A DNA stretch of 33,185 nucleotides from JBBSMX01 sp038232935. Its GTDB lineage: Bacteria; Bacteroidota; Rhodothermia; Rhodothermales; JANQRZ01. Location of the stretch: the NCBI GenBank assembly GCA_038232935.1, contig JBBSMX010000033.1, forward strand, positions 1 through 33,185, read 5' to 3'. The translations under genes were made by a program, and so were the position numbers. The notes beneath the pieces are model-generated. The model worked only from the letters and a program-made list of their open reading frames with translations, had not been told where the DNA came from and ran no database searches. Of the stretch, positions 7,035 through 14,747 are shown piece after piece; position 1 is the stretch's first letter; the number at the start of each line of letters is the position of its first letter.

Positions 7035-9061
7035 GCAGAGGCCCTGGCTTTCGGGCGGCGGGCCGGTTCGGCGGGCGTGTTCTTCAGCCCTTGCGCCGTG
7101 TAGTGCGCGATGGCCTGCACCGAGAGCATCGGGTTGACGCCGCTGGACTCGGGGAAGCAGCTCGCGTCGGCGACGTAGAGGTTCTTCGTGCCGCGCACCG
7201 CACCTTCGGGCGTGATCGGGTGGCGCTTCGCGTCGCCGCCCATCCGGCAGGTCCCCATCTGGTGCGCCGTGAAGAGCGGGAAGCGGTTTGCCTTCCAGCC
7301 CCAGCTCGGGAGGGCATCGAGGAGTTTTCCCAGCTCGGCCTCGCCGTGGACGCGCTGGTACGTCGGCGCGGTGTTGTGCGGGAAGTAGACTTCTTCGGCC
7401 CCGGCGGCGAGGTGGATGCGGCACGCCTCGGCGATGCCGCGCAGCAAATGGTCGCGGTCGAACGTGCTGAGGCTGTAGTGGAGGACGGGCTGCCCCTGCT
7501 TGTCCGTCGTGACGCGGCCCGAATCGCGGTCGCGCGTGAGGACGATGAACGAGCCGACGTGGTCGGCGTGCTGCATCACCGCTTTGTGCTGAGCACCGGA
7601 GCGCCACGGGAGCGCGAGGCCGAGCAGGCCCGCGTGCAGCGGTGGCGTCTCCAGCTTCGGGCCGTAGAGCCCGTCGAGCTTGGAGAACTCGTTCGAGACG
7701 GCGGACATCATCGGGCCGAACCACGGCTCCATCTTCTCGGGGTAGCGCGCGGCGACGCCGACGGTCGGGTGGAAGAAGAGGTGGCGGCCGAGGTGCGCGT
7801 GCTCGACGCCGCTGCGCGTGAGGAGCGCCGGCGTGTGGATCGCCCCCGCCGCGACGACGACGCGCTCGGCCCGTACGGTCACGCGCACCCGCTGCCCGTC
7901 CGGCCGCTCGTACCAGCCCTCGACGCCCGTCGCGCGCCCGCGCTCGATGGTGACGCGCTCGACGGTCGTATCCGCGAGAATCCGCGCGCCGTGCTCGACG
8001 GCTCGCTGGAGGCAGGTTTGCAGCGTGCCCTGCTTCAGCCCGTCCTGATCGCCGTAGGGGCTGTACCCGATCTCCCGCCACTCGGCCTCGCTGTGCGGGT
8101 CGAGTTGGTTGCGCGGGATCTCGGCGACGTGGTAGCCGAGCGCTTCGCAGCCGTCCCAGAGCGCCTGGTTCTGCGGGTTGTGCCGCGGCCGGTCCTCGCC
8201 GACGTGGAACGCCTGCTCCAGTGTTTCGAACCCCTGTTGGAATGCGGGGCTGCGGAAATGCGGCGCGGCGTGGTTCTCGGCCCACTGGCGGAGGACGTAC
8301 TCCGGCGTGCGGAACGAGCCGGCCCAGTTGACCGTCGTGCCGCCGCCGAGGCAACTCCCGGCCAGCACATTCACCGAGCCGGTCTTCGTGGCGAGCGCAC
8401 CCTTCTGCTCGTAGAGCCGCTCCATCATCTCCAGCTCGCGCTGCGTGAAGTCGGCGCGGTCGAGGTAGGGGCCTTTCTCGATCACGACCACGTCCTGTCC
8501 CGCCTCGGCCAACTCCGCCGCCGCCACACCACCGCCCGCTCCGCTGCCGACGACGACAGTGTCGCACGTGAGCCGAACCTCGCGCTCCGGCGTGAGTGGG
8601 TGGATCGGATGGGGCACGTCGGGCGGCTCGGAGATCGGGCCGGGATAGCCGATGGCGGGCCAGTTCGGGTTCGGGACGCCGGGCTCGGCGATGCCGTAGA
8701 AGAAGAGCGTAGCGAGCCCTTTGAGGCTTGCGAACCCTTTGCGAAGCTGGGGCACCGGCGAGAGCGCCCATCGCTGCAGGACGGTCTCGCGCTGCTCCGG
8801 CGTGAGCGCCGTGATGGGCTTGGGCGGGCCGAGCCACGTCAGCCCGAGCAGGCGCGAGCCGAGGAGGTCGAGGAGCTGGCCGAACTCCTTCTGCTGTGCC
8901 GTCGGGAGCGCGTCGATGAGCGGGGCGATCCGGCCGGCCACATCGAGGTCGGAGGCGCTGCGGACCCAGAAGCCGTGCGGGTCCTCGGCCCGGCGGATCG
9001 AGGGGACGAGGGCATCGCAGGCGGCGCGAAGCGCTTCCAGTTGGGCATCGGTGAAAGGCAT
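7031..9061 (-). CDS. GMC-family FAD oxidoreductase (long-chain alcohol oxidase-like)
   Basis: A 676-aa GMC-type flavoprotein oxidising an alcohol substrate, most like long-chain alcohol oxidases or cholesterol-oxidase-related dehydrogenases. Residues 1-160 form a helical N-terminal extension resembling the gluconate 2-dehydrogenase subunit 3 type. The dinucleotide fold VVVGSGAGGGVAAAE (glycines at 172-177) follows, then GSCLGGGTTVNWAG for FAD contact. The C terminus carries HQMGTCRMGG and DASCFPESSGVNPMLS, providing the conserved His/Asn region. The N terminus shows no Tat or Sec signal, so it is probably cytosolic. It converges on the aidB-like gene, stops overlapping by 4 bp; a lipid or fatty-alcohol degradation role for both is plausible but not shown. 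Confidence 0.9.
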   Translation of the reverse strand: MPFTDAQLEALRAACDALVPSIRRAEDPHGFWVRSASDLDVAGRIAPLIDALPTAQQKEFGQLLDLLGSRLLGLTWLGPPKPITALTPEQRETVLQRWALSPVPQLRKGFASLKGLATLFFYGIAEPGVPNPNWPAIGYPGPISEPPDVPHPIHPLTPEREVRLTCDTVVVGSGAGGGVAAAELAEAGQDVVVIEKGPYLDRADFTQRELEMMERLYEQKGALATKTGSVNVLAGSCLGGGTTVNWAGSFRTPEYVLRQWAENHAAPHFRSPAFQQGFETLEQAFHVGEDRPRHNPQNQALWDGCEALGYHVAEIPRNQLDPHSEAEWREIGYSPYGDQDGLKQGTLQTCLQRAVEHGARILADTTVERVTIERGRATGVEGWYERPDGQRVRVTVRAERVVVAAGAIHTPALLTRSGVEHAHLGRHLFFHPTVGVAARYPEKMEPWFGPMMSAVSNEFSKLDGLYGPKLETPPLHAGLLGLALPWRSGAQHKAVMQHADHVGSFIVLTRDRDSGRVTTDKQGQPVLHYSLSTFDRDHLLRGIAEACRIHLAAGAEEVYFPHNTAPTYQRVHGEAELGKLLDALPSWGWKANRFPLFTAHQMGTCRMGGDAKRHPITPEGAVRGTKNLYVADASCFPESSGVNPMLSVQAIAHYTAQGLKNTPAEPARRPKARASA

Positions 9062-9084
9062 AGCAGACGGAGAGCGTGAGAGGT

Positions 9085-9099
9085 GTTAACGCCGTTAAC
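9085..9099. promoter_or_regulatory. GTTAAC-N3-GTTAAC palindromic box before GMC gene
   Basis: GTTAACGCCGTTAAC is a near-perfect palindrome 24 bp upstream of the GMC oxidoreductase start. It overlaps the CCGTTAACC word that recurs before the aidB-like gene. Symmetry and position suit a repressor operator. Confidence 0.35.
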
Positions 9100-9151
9100 C
9101 ACATCGGCAGTATACGACATCCTCCTCTCGTCTCCGTGTGGGCCTGCCCGC

Positions 9152-9880
9152 TCAGAAGAGCCGCACGAGGTGGAGGCTGACGACGGGCGTCCCGAAGAAC
9201 CGCTGCGACGGGCTCTCTACCTCGGGGCGCAGCTCCAGCAGTTCGACGTCCTCGAAGAAATACGATCCGACGTAGCCGATGCGGATGCCCTGCGTAGCGC
9301 GGCGGCTCTCGCCGAAATAGGCCCCTATCGCCATCGTAGCCCCGACGCCGAAGCGGAAGCTACCGTCGCCCAGCCCACTGAGCGCGCCGAGCTTGCGCTC
9401 GTCGCTCTCGCGGATGCCGTTGCCGTTTCCGTCTTCGAAATACGGCCATTGAAACCCGAGCGCCGGCCCGCCCAGCGCCTGCACGAACGGCCGGAAGCTG
9501 TCCTCGATGGACCCTCGAAACAGCCGCCGCTCCAGCCCGATGTGGAGCGGGGTTATGAGGAAGTTGCTCCGCTTGAACGGCACGACGGTATCGCCGAAGA
9601 AGCCGACGAAGAACTCCTGCTCGCGCTCGTCCTTGCCCGCGCCGATGCTGAGCTCTGCCACCAGCGAGGTCGCCTCGCCGACGGCCGCCCGGTAGACGCC
9701 GCCGAGCCCGAACCCGTAGTTCGTGAGCAGGATCGTCGCACCGAGGCCCGTGCCGTAATGCGCCGGGCCTTCGGGCTCCGGTGGCTCTGTGAGCGGCTCC
9801 GGCAACGGCTGCGCCCGGCCCGTCGCGACGCACAGTGCGAAGGCAACCAGCGCAAGAAACAGGGAACCGAGACGGGGCAT
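9152..9880 (-). CDS. Secreted outer-membrane beta-barrel-like protein
   Basis: A 242-aa exported protein of unknown function. The first 25 residues are a Sec signal peptide (basic start, LFLALVAFALCVATG core, likely cut after GRA). The mature part has alternating hydrophobic and polar stretches, many Gly and aromatic residues, and ends HLVRLF, a terminal aromatic as in many outer-membrane barrels. The pattern is consistent with a small eight- to ten-strand barrel, or with a Bacteroidota-type outer-membrane protein. It is alone on its strand between the GMC gene and a repeat-rich gap. No family name can be given with confidence. Confidence 0.7.
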   Translation of the reverse strand: MPRLGSLFLALVAFALCVATGRAQPLPEPLTEPPEPEGPAHYGTGLGATILLTNYGFGLGGVYRAAVGEATSLVAELSIGAGKDEREQEFFVGFFGDTVVPFKRSNFLITPLHIGLERRLFRGSIEDSFRPFVQALGGPALGFQWPYFEDGNGNGIRESDERKLGALSGLGDGSFRFGVGATMAIGAYFGESRRATQGIRIGYVGSYFFEDVELLELRPEVESPSQRFFGTPVVSLHLVRLF

Positions 9881-9931
9881 GGCGGAGTGCGACGGGCGGT
9901 CCGAGCCTACCCGGCGGCGCGGCGTTTTGTT

Positions 9932-10000
9932 CGGGGCAAAACCCCGTTCCCGTTTGAACGGGAAGCCGGACCCGGACAGGGCGAACCCGGGGATTCGCCC
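9932..10000. repeat. Cluster of three hairpin repeats
   Basis: Three hairpins stand in a row: CGGGG-CAAAA-CCCCG (9932-9946), TTCCCGTT-TG-AACGGGAA (9947-9964), and GGGCGAA-N8-TTCGCCC (9979-10000). The last continues into CTAC and shares the word TCGCCCCTAC with the repeat at 12485-12522. These look like dispersed intergenic repeats of the GTAGGGGCGA type rather than terminators, because no T tract follows. Confidence 0.6.
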
Positions 10001-10053
10001 CTACGATCTCGGAGGACAGAGCGGGCGGCCGTAGCTTCAGCCCCCGCCTCCCC

Positions 10054-10081
10054 GTAGAGACGCGACATGTCGCGTCTCTAC
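10054..10081. repeat. Perfect 28-bp palindrome (GTAGAGACGCG family)
   Basis: Positions 10054-10081 read identically on both strands, with arms starting GTAGAGACGCGACA and ending TGTCGCGTCTCTAC. A shorter degenerate relative sits at 1262-1284. An ATG at 10067 lies in its centre, in frame with the following gene, but probably is not the real start. Similar GTAGAGACGC palindromes are dispersed repeats in several bacterial groups. Confidence 0.75.
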
Positions 10082-10096
10082 GCTACCCGACTCCCA

Positions 10097-11371
10097 GTGG
10101 ACTACCGCTTTCTCATCGCCCGGCGCTACCTCGCCGCCTCCCGCCGGGTCACGCTCGTCTCCGTCATCAGCGGGCTCTCCGTGGCCGGCGTCGCGCTCGG
10201 GGTGACGGCACTCATCGTGGTGCTCTCGGTGATGAACGGGTTCTACGACATCGTCCGCGACCTCCTCGTCTCGTTCGATCCCCACGTCCGGATCGAGTCC
10301 GTGGAAGGGCGCGGGCTGACGAATGTGGATTCGCTCCTGCGCGTCGCCCAATCACTCGATCACGTGGAGTCGGCCACGGCGTACGTCGAGGGGAAAGCGC
10401 TGCTGACGTACAAGGGGGCGCCGAACGAGACGCAGGTCGTCGTCGTGCGCGGGGTGGATGCGCGCACCTTCGGGGACAGCCTCGCGCAGCGCGGCGGCGC
10501 GGCGGCCTCAACGACGTCCGGCTCGTTCGACCTCGCCCGGCGGGACGAGCAGGCGGGTATCGTGCTCGGCGCGAGCCTGGGGCTGCGGCTCGGTCTGTAT
10601 CCCGGCCTCTCGGACGATACCGGCAGCCAGGTCGCGCTCCTCTCCGCCCCCGGTATCGAGCGAGTCCTCACGCAGCCGCTCGGGCTCCCGCCGCTGCAAC
10701 CGTTCACCGTGCGCGGCCTCTACGAGCTGGAGCCGGTCTACGACGCCGGCCACGTGTTCATCGACCTGCCCGAGGCGCAGCGGCTGTTCCGGATGGTCGG
10801 GGAGGTCAGCGGCATCGAGCTTCGCCTCGACGATCTGGGGCGGGCCGAGGCCGTCAAAGCCGCACTCCAGCAGCGGCTCGACCCGGCAAAGGTCCGGGTG
10901 CAGACGTGGTACGACCTCCAGCGCTCGCTCTACGACGTGATGCGGCTGGAGAAGTGGGGAGCCTCGTTCGTGCTCGCGCTGATCATCGTCGTCGCCGCGT
11001 TCAACATCGTCGGGAGCCTGACGATGATCGTGATCGAGAAGCGGCGGGACCTCGGGGCGCTGCAGGCGATGGGCGCGTCGCGCAGCGACATCCGGCGGAT
11101 CTTCCTGCTCGAAGGGCTGCTCGTGGGCGTCATCGGCAGCGGGATCGGGCTCGCGCTCGGGCTCGCGCTCGCCTTCGCGCAGCAGCACTTCGGCCTCGTC
11201 CCGCTCGCCGGGGCCGAGTCGTTCATCATCGACGCGTATCCGGTGGCGGTGCGTGCGTGGGACGTGGTGCTGATCGTAGTGGTGGCGGTGGGGCTGTGCG
11301 CGGCGGCATCGCTCTACCCGGCTGCGCGGGCGTCGGCCGTGGAGCCGGCGCAGGCCGTCCGGGGCGGCTGA
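10097..11371 (+). CDS. LolC/LolE-type ABC transporter permease
   Basis: A permease of the LolC/LolE (MacB-FtsX superfamily) type, likely part of the inner-membrane complex that releases lipoproteins toward the outer membrane. From GTG 10097 it is 424 aa and begins VDYRFLIARRYLAASRR, matching the family's usual N terminus. The first membrane helix (VISGLSVAGVALGVTALIVV) is followed by a large periplasmic domain and then three C-terminal helices near residues 295, 340 and 385. The conserved block EKRRDLGALQAMGAS precedes the third helix. The in-frame ATG at 10067 falls inside a perfect palindromic repeat. No ATPase partner gene is adjacent. Confidence 0.87.
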   Translation: MDYRFLIARRYLAASRRVTLVSVISGLSVAGVALGVTALIVVLSVMNGFYDIVRDLLVSFDPHVRIESVEGRGLTNVDSLLRVAQSLDHVESATAYVEGKALLTYKGAPNETQVVVVRGVDARTFGDSLAQRGGAAASTTSGSFDLARRDEQAGIVLGASLGLRLGLYPGLSDDTGSQVALLSAPGIERVLTQPLGLPPLQPFTVRGLYELEPVYDAGHVFIDLPEAQRLFRMVGEVSGIELRLDDLGRAEAVKAALQQRLDPAKVRVQTWYDLQRSLYDVMRLEKWGASFVLALIIVVAAFNIVGSLTMIVIEKRRDLGALQAMGASRSDIRRIFLLEGLLVGVIGSGIGLALGLALAFAQQHFGLVPLAGAESFIIDAYPVAVRAWDVVLIVVVAVGLCAAASLYPAARASAVEPAQAVRGG

Positions 11372-11518
11372 CTCGGGCCAGGCATAGCGGTTCGGTGCGG
11401 TTGGGTCGTGTTCGCTTTACAAATACGGGAGCTGAGCGCGCCCTGCTAAGAAGGCAGGCCGGCGACGCGATACCCCGGAGAACGCGAACCTCTCGGACCC
11501 CTCCCTTACCTGAACCTC

Positions 11519-12451
11519 ATGCTATCTCTCCGAAACGCCGTGGGCGTTGCCTGCCTCGCCGCGACGCTCGTCGTCGCCGGCTGTAACGTGCTCGATGCCG
11601 CTTACGAAGAGGGCGGCAGCGTCGAGAATCTGATCGAAGACGCTTCCTACGCCCGCATCAACCAGGACTTCGACCGGGCAGAGACCCTGCTCCGGCAGGC
11701 GTTCGAGCTGGAGCCGGGCAACCCGGTGGTCCGGCTGGAGCTGGCCTCGACGCTGATGCAGCGCGAGCAGATCAACCTCCTCGACCTGGCGCAGGTCACT
11801 GCGTACGTCCTCGACGAGATCGACTCCGAAGGCGGGCAGGCGCGCGGCGCGGCAGCCGACACCTGCACCTGGGACTCGGACGAGCCGACGCGGCCGTTCG
11901 ACCCGAACGCGGTAGAGGGCTACGAAGAGATCGCCGCCGCCGCACCCCTCTTCGCCGAGGTCCTCCGCCTCCTCAACGACCCCGCCTCGCCGACCACCCC
12001 GCCCGTAATCCCGGCCGAACTCGGCGAACTCGACCCGTGCACCGTCATCCAGGACGGCGTGCTCGTCTACGACCGCGACGCCCTGCTCGAAACGCTCCGC
12101 GCTCACTTCGACGGGGACGATGCGCGTGTCAACGCGGCCCTCACGATGAACGCCATCGCTCTCACGCTGCATGCGTACGTCGGCCTGTTCGAGAACCCGG
12201 AGGTGCCGGTGAACTGGTTCCTCGTCGGGGAGCCGGGGAATGCACGGCTCGGCTTCTGCATGGACCGCGCGGGCCTCGACGCCTTCAACGAGAGCATCGA
12301 TGCCAGCCTCGATGCCATCGCCGAGGCGTTCTTCTCGCTCGACCTGCTCATCCACCACGCCGGAGACCGGGGGCTGCGGCCATTCGTCGACGAGGCGCTG
12401 GCGCTCTTCGATACGTTCGAGGGGAGCTTTGGCCGGTTCTGCGGCAACTAG
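11519..12451 (+). CDS. Hypothetical lipoprotein with TPR-like segment
   Basis: A 310-aa lipoprotein of unknown function. The signal peptide ends in lipobox VVAGC, with the acylated Cys at about residue 22. Residues 45-85 (YARINQDFDRAETLLRQAFELEPGN followed by ELAST) look like a tetratricopeptide-type helix pair. The remainder is acidic and rich in Asp and Glu, with a few cysteines (DTCTWDSD, DPCTV, GFCMD, GRFCGN) that could form disulfides after export. It precedes a barrel protein gene by 184 bp, so the two may act together in the outer membrane, but this is only positional. Confidence 0.75.
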   Translation: MLSLRNAVGVACLAATLVVAGCNVLDAAYEEGGSVENLIEDASYARINQDFDRAETLLRQAFELEPGNPVVRLELASTLMQREQINLLDLAQVTAYVLDEIDSEGGQARGAAADTCTWDSDEPTRPFDPNAVEGYEEIAAAAPLFAEVLRLLNDPASPTTPPVIPAELGELDPCTVIQDGVLVYDRDALLETLRAHFDGDDARVNAALTMNAIALTLHAYVGLFENPEVPVNWFLVGEPGNARLGFCMDRAGLDAFNESIDASLDAIAEAFFSLDLLIHHAGDRGLRPFVDEALALFDTFEGSFGRFCGN

Positions 12452-12484
12452 CTTAAGGCCGGCACTCTCGCGTGCTGATATTTC

Positions 12485-12520
12485 AGGGGCGGCGTATCCC
12501 ACTTGCGATACGTCGCCCCT
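12485..12520. repeat. AGGGGCGxCGTATC inverted repeat
   Basis: AGGGGCGGCGTATC (12485-12498) pairs with GATACGTCGCCCCT (12507-12520) with one G-T type mismatch and an 8-base loop. The right end continues as TCGCCCCTAC, also seen at 9995-10003, so both are members of one repeat family. It could also act as a weak terminator for the lipoprotein gene. Confidence 0.6.
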
Positions 12521-12635
12521 ACTTTGTCCGCTGCGAACTCGTTAATTACCAAAGTTCACGCCGCCGCTTCCCCCCGCATCCGTCGCACCCTGCTCGCCGT
12601 CCGACCTCAGCAGGCTACCTCAACCGCATTACGCT

Positions 12636-13874
12636 ATGAAGAATGCTCTGCTTCGCTTCCTGCCCGTGCTCCTCTTCGCGGCCGTACTCGGCCTGCCTGC
12701 GCAAGCGCAACGCTACGAGCAGTACGCCCGCGCCACCGTCCCCTCGTCTCAGGTGCTCGCGATGGGCGGGGCGGGGGTGGCGCTGTCCGGCCCCGAAACC
12801 GCGTTCTTTTACAACCCGGCGCACTTCGCCCAGCTCGGCATCCTGAAGCCGCGCATCGAGATCCTCGGCGCGCGGGCCGAGATCAGCACGAAGTTCTTCA
12901 ACGACCTCAGCTTCTTCCGCGACCGCGTAGAGCCTGGCTTCGATGAGGGGTTCGACCTGCCGCTGTCGCAGGAGAACCGGGAGCTGTTTCAGGATGCGCT
13001 CGCACAGGGACGGCGCCCGACGGTCGGCCAGGCGGCCGTGCTGTTGCCGTCGGTGATGGTGGCGCTCGGGCCGTACGGCGTCGGGGCCGGCATCTTCGGG
13101 CGCAACACCACGCAGTACAGCTATGAGGACAATGGCAGCGGGATTCCCGTGTTCGACGTCTTCAGCCAGCTCGACGCGATGGTCGTACTCGCGGGGGGCG
13201 GAACGATCCCCAACACGAACCTCTCTGCCGGGCTCGCCGGGAAATACATCCGCCGCTACATCGGGTATAAGAACGAGGACTTCCTCTCCATCGACCCGGA
13301 CGTCGAGCAGGTCTACGTCATCAACGGCTCGACGGTCAGCTTCGACCTCGGCCTCCAGTACACCGACGCTGTGCATACACTCCCGGGCTCACTCGACTTC
13401 GGGCTCGCCGTCTACGACCTCGTCGGCGGCAGCTTCAACTACGACCTCTACGATTCCATCAACCTCACGGGCAGCGGCGATGACGATGAGGGAGAGATCA
13501 CCGCCGTCCTCGCCGACTTCGCAGACCGCGACGGGACGCCGTCGTTCCGGCTCGGCGCGTCATACTGGGTGCCCGGAATCCCGGTACTACCCGTCCTCGG
13601 CAATGTCGGCGTGGCGCTGGATTACGTGAGCCGCAGCACGTCGGAGTCCAGCCAGCCCTTCCTCTCGAAGTTCCGGCTCGGCGGGCAGGCGACGGTGGCG
13701 GGGATCCTCGCGTTGCGAGCGGGAATCAGCCAGGGCTACCCGACGTTCGGGACGGGCATCGAGACGCCGTTCTTCCGTCTGGACTATGTTTTTTACGGGG
13801 TCGAGGACGGCCGCCTGCCGGGTCAGTTGGAGCGCTACAACCACCTCGTCCAAGTCCGCTTCGGACTGTTTTGA
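12636..13874 (+). CDS. Outer-membrane beta-barrel protein (PorV/FadL-like)
   Basis: A 412-aa exported barrel protein. Residues 1-24 are a Sec signal peptide (LLRFLPVLLFAAVLGLPAQAQ). The mature N terminus includes QVLAMGGAGVALSGPETAFFYNPAH, a signature seen in PorV/PorQ and FadL-related outer-membrane barrels in this phylum, where the NPA motif follows a Gly-rich turn. Many amphipathic strands with Tyr and Gly follow, and the protein ends VQVRFGLF with a terminal Phe, the normal barrel signal. Type IX secretion-linked PorV-like, or a general channel or transport role, are possible; the function cannot be settled from the sequence. Confidence 0.78.
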   Translation: MKNALLRFLPVLLFAAVLGLPAQAQRYEQYARATVPSSQVLAMGGAGVALSGPETAFFYNPAHFAQLGILKPRIEILGARAEISTKFFNDLSFFRDRVEPGFDEGFDLPLSQENRELFQDALAQGRRPTVGQAAVLLPSVMVALGPYGVGAGIFGRNTTQYSYEDNGSGIPVFDVFSQLDAMVVLAGGGTIPNTNLSAGLAGKYIRRYIGYKNEDFLSIDPDVEQVYVINGSTVSFDLGLQYTDAVHTLPGSLDFGLAVYDLVGGSFNYDLYDSINLTGSGDDDEGEITAVLADFADRDGTPSFRLGASYWVPGIPVLPVLGNVGVALDYVSRSTSESSQPFLSKFRLGGQATVAGILALRAGISQGYPTFGTGIETPFFRLDYVFYGVEDGRLPGQLERYNHLVQVRFGLF

Positions 13875-13928
13875 GCGGCAGCAGGCGGCAGCTTAACCTG
13901 AAATCCGCACGATCCTGCCTTTTCGTGA

Positions 13929-13954
13929 CCCGCGGCGTTTGCGTACGCCGCGGG
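13929..13954. terminator. Strong 10-bp hairpin between barrel gene and rpmB
   Basis: CCCGCGGCGT (13929-13938) and ACGCCGCGGG (13945-13954) form a perfect 10-bp stem with a 6-base loop. No T run follows immediately, so it may be a terminator, a barrier or a structured part of the rpmB promoter region. Confidence 0.5.
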
Positions 13955-13970
13955 CCATTCGCTACCTTTC
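13938..13970 (+). promoter_or_regulatory. Candidate promoter for rpmB operon
   Basis: TTTG at 13938-13941 and TACCTTTC at 13963-13970 are spaced 21 bp apart and resemble the TTTG / TAnnTTTG elements of Bacteroidota promoters. The TTTG overlaps the loop of the preceding hairpin. The rpmB start is 43 bp further on. Confidence 0.35.
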
Positions 13971-14012
13971 TTTTCTGCACTCGCACAACCACCGCTTCTC
14001 GGGACCTCAACG

Positions 14013-14249
14013 ATGGCTCGCAAAGATCAGATCACCGGCAAGGGCCCGATGTCGGGCAACCACGTCTCGCACTCCAACAACAAGGTGCGGCGGCGCTTCC
14101 ACGTAAACCTCCAGAAGAAGCGCTTCTACATCCCCGAAGAAGATCGGTGGGTGACGCTGCGCGTGTCGGCGCAGACGATCAAGACGATCAACAAGAAGGG
14201 CATCTCGGCCGTGCTCAAAGAAGCCCGCCTGCAGGGCATGACCGTTTGA
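14013..14249 (+). CDS. rpmB: 50S ribosomal protein L28
   Basis: A 78-aa ribosomal protein L28. Visible family features are the start MARKDQITGKGPMSGNHVSHSNNK, then RRRFHVNLQKKRFYIPEED and the C-terminal TLRVSAQTIKTINKKG. It is basic and of normal length. It heads a three-gene run with rpmG (L33) and a DUF4295 gene, an arrangement typical of Bacteroidota and relatives. The zinc-binding cysteines of some L28 versions are absent, as in the C-minus form. Confidence 0.97.
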   Translation: MARKDQITGKGPMSGNHVSHSNNKVRRRFHVNLQKKRFYIPEEDRWVTLRVSAQTIKTINKKGISAVLKEARLQGMTV

Positions 14250-14299
14250 GAACGCGTCCCTCGGGAACGCCCCCGCTCACCGCTTAACGAAAAGCAGCC

Positions 14300-14470
14300 A
14301 TGGCTAAGGGCAAAGACGTCCGCCACCAGATCACGCTCGAATGCACGGAGGCCCCCGGGACCTCGCGCTACTCCACCACGAAGAACCGCCGCAACACGAC
14401 GGGCCGGATGGAACTGCGCAAGTACAACCCCGTTCTCCGGAAGCACACGCTCCACCGCGAGATTAAGTAA
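14300..14470 (+). CDS. rpmG: 50S ribosomal protein L33
   Basis: A 56-aa ribosomal protein L33, too short to stand out by length but clear in sequence: MAKGKDVRHQITLECTEA, then SRYSTTKNRRNT and MELRKYNPVLRKHTLHREIK. The RKYNP.LRKHT.HRE ending is the family hallmark. Only one cysteine (Cys15) is present, so it is the zinc-independent form. It lies 50 bp after rpmB and 46 bp before the DUF4295 gene, all on the plus strand. Confidence 0.97.
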   Translation: MAKGKDVRHQITLECTEAPGTSRYSTTKNRRNTTGRMELRKYNPVLRKHTLHREIK

Positions 14471-14516
14471 CCCGGCGCGCCGGCCCTGGCCCGCGCTCCT
14501 CTAACGCAGCAGTCCG

Positions 14517-14690
14517 ATGGCGAAAAAAGTATCGAAGAACCAGCGCACGAATCGTGGTGCCGACGCCGGCCACCGCAGCATGGCGAAGGTCATCATGGCC
14601 TCCAAGAAGCAGAACGGCCACTACGAGTTCCGTCAGAAGATGGTCGAGGCCTCGCAGGTCCAGGACGAGTTGAAGGCCGCTCGCTCCTAA
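14517..14690 (+). CDS. DUF4295 family protein
   Basis: A 57-aa very basic protein of the DUF4295 family, found after rpmG in Bacteroidota and related phyla and suspected to associate with the ribosome. Recognisable features are the start MAKKVSKNQRT and the segment MAKVIMASKKQNGHYEFRQKMV near the middle, followed by a short helix ending KAARS. The function is not established. The conserved gene neighbourhood rpmB-rpmG-DUF4295 supports both this call and the phylum assignment. Confidence 0.9.
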   Translation: MAKKVSKNQRTNRGADAGHRSMAKVIMASKKQNGHYEFRQKMVEASQVQDELKAARS

Positions 14691-14711
14691 ACGCCCTCGC
14701 CTCCCTTTTTC

Positions 14712-14743
14712 GAGGGCCAGCCTCCGGTGGGAGGCTGGCCCTC
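14712..14743. terminator. 14-bp perfect hairpin between convergent genes
   Basis: GAGGGCCAGCCTCC (14712-14725) pairs perfectly with GGAGGCTGGCCCTC (14730-14743) around GGTG. It lies between the converging DUF4295 gene and the membrane-protein gene, whose stop is 5 bp away. There is no T run on the 3' side in either direction, so it is a likely but not canonical bidirectional terminator. Confidence 0.65.
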
Positions 14744-14747
14744 TGTG

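Noticed and set aside
7091..9079. Long plus-strand open frame opposite the GMC gene
   Set aside because: It is the antisense shadow of a clear GMC oxidoreductase and shows only biased residues.
5313..9104. Very long minus-strand open frame (over 1200 codons)
   Set aside because: It runs antisense over the AidB-type gene and in another frame through the GMC gene. It has no recognisable domain and consists of Arg/Pro/Ala-rich shadow sequence typical of high-GC DNA.
9083..10057. Plus-strand open frame over the secreted barrel-like gene
   Set aside because: It is antisense to a protein with a clear signal peptide and barrel-like pattern, and has no features of its own.
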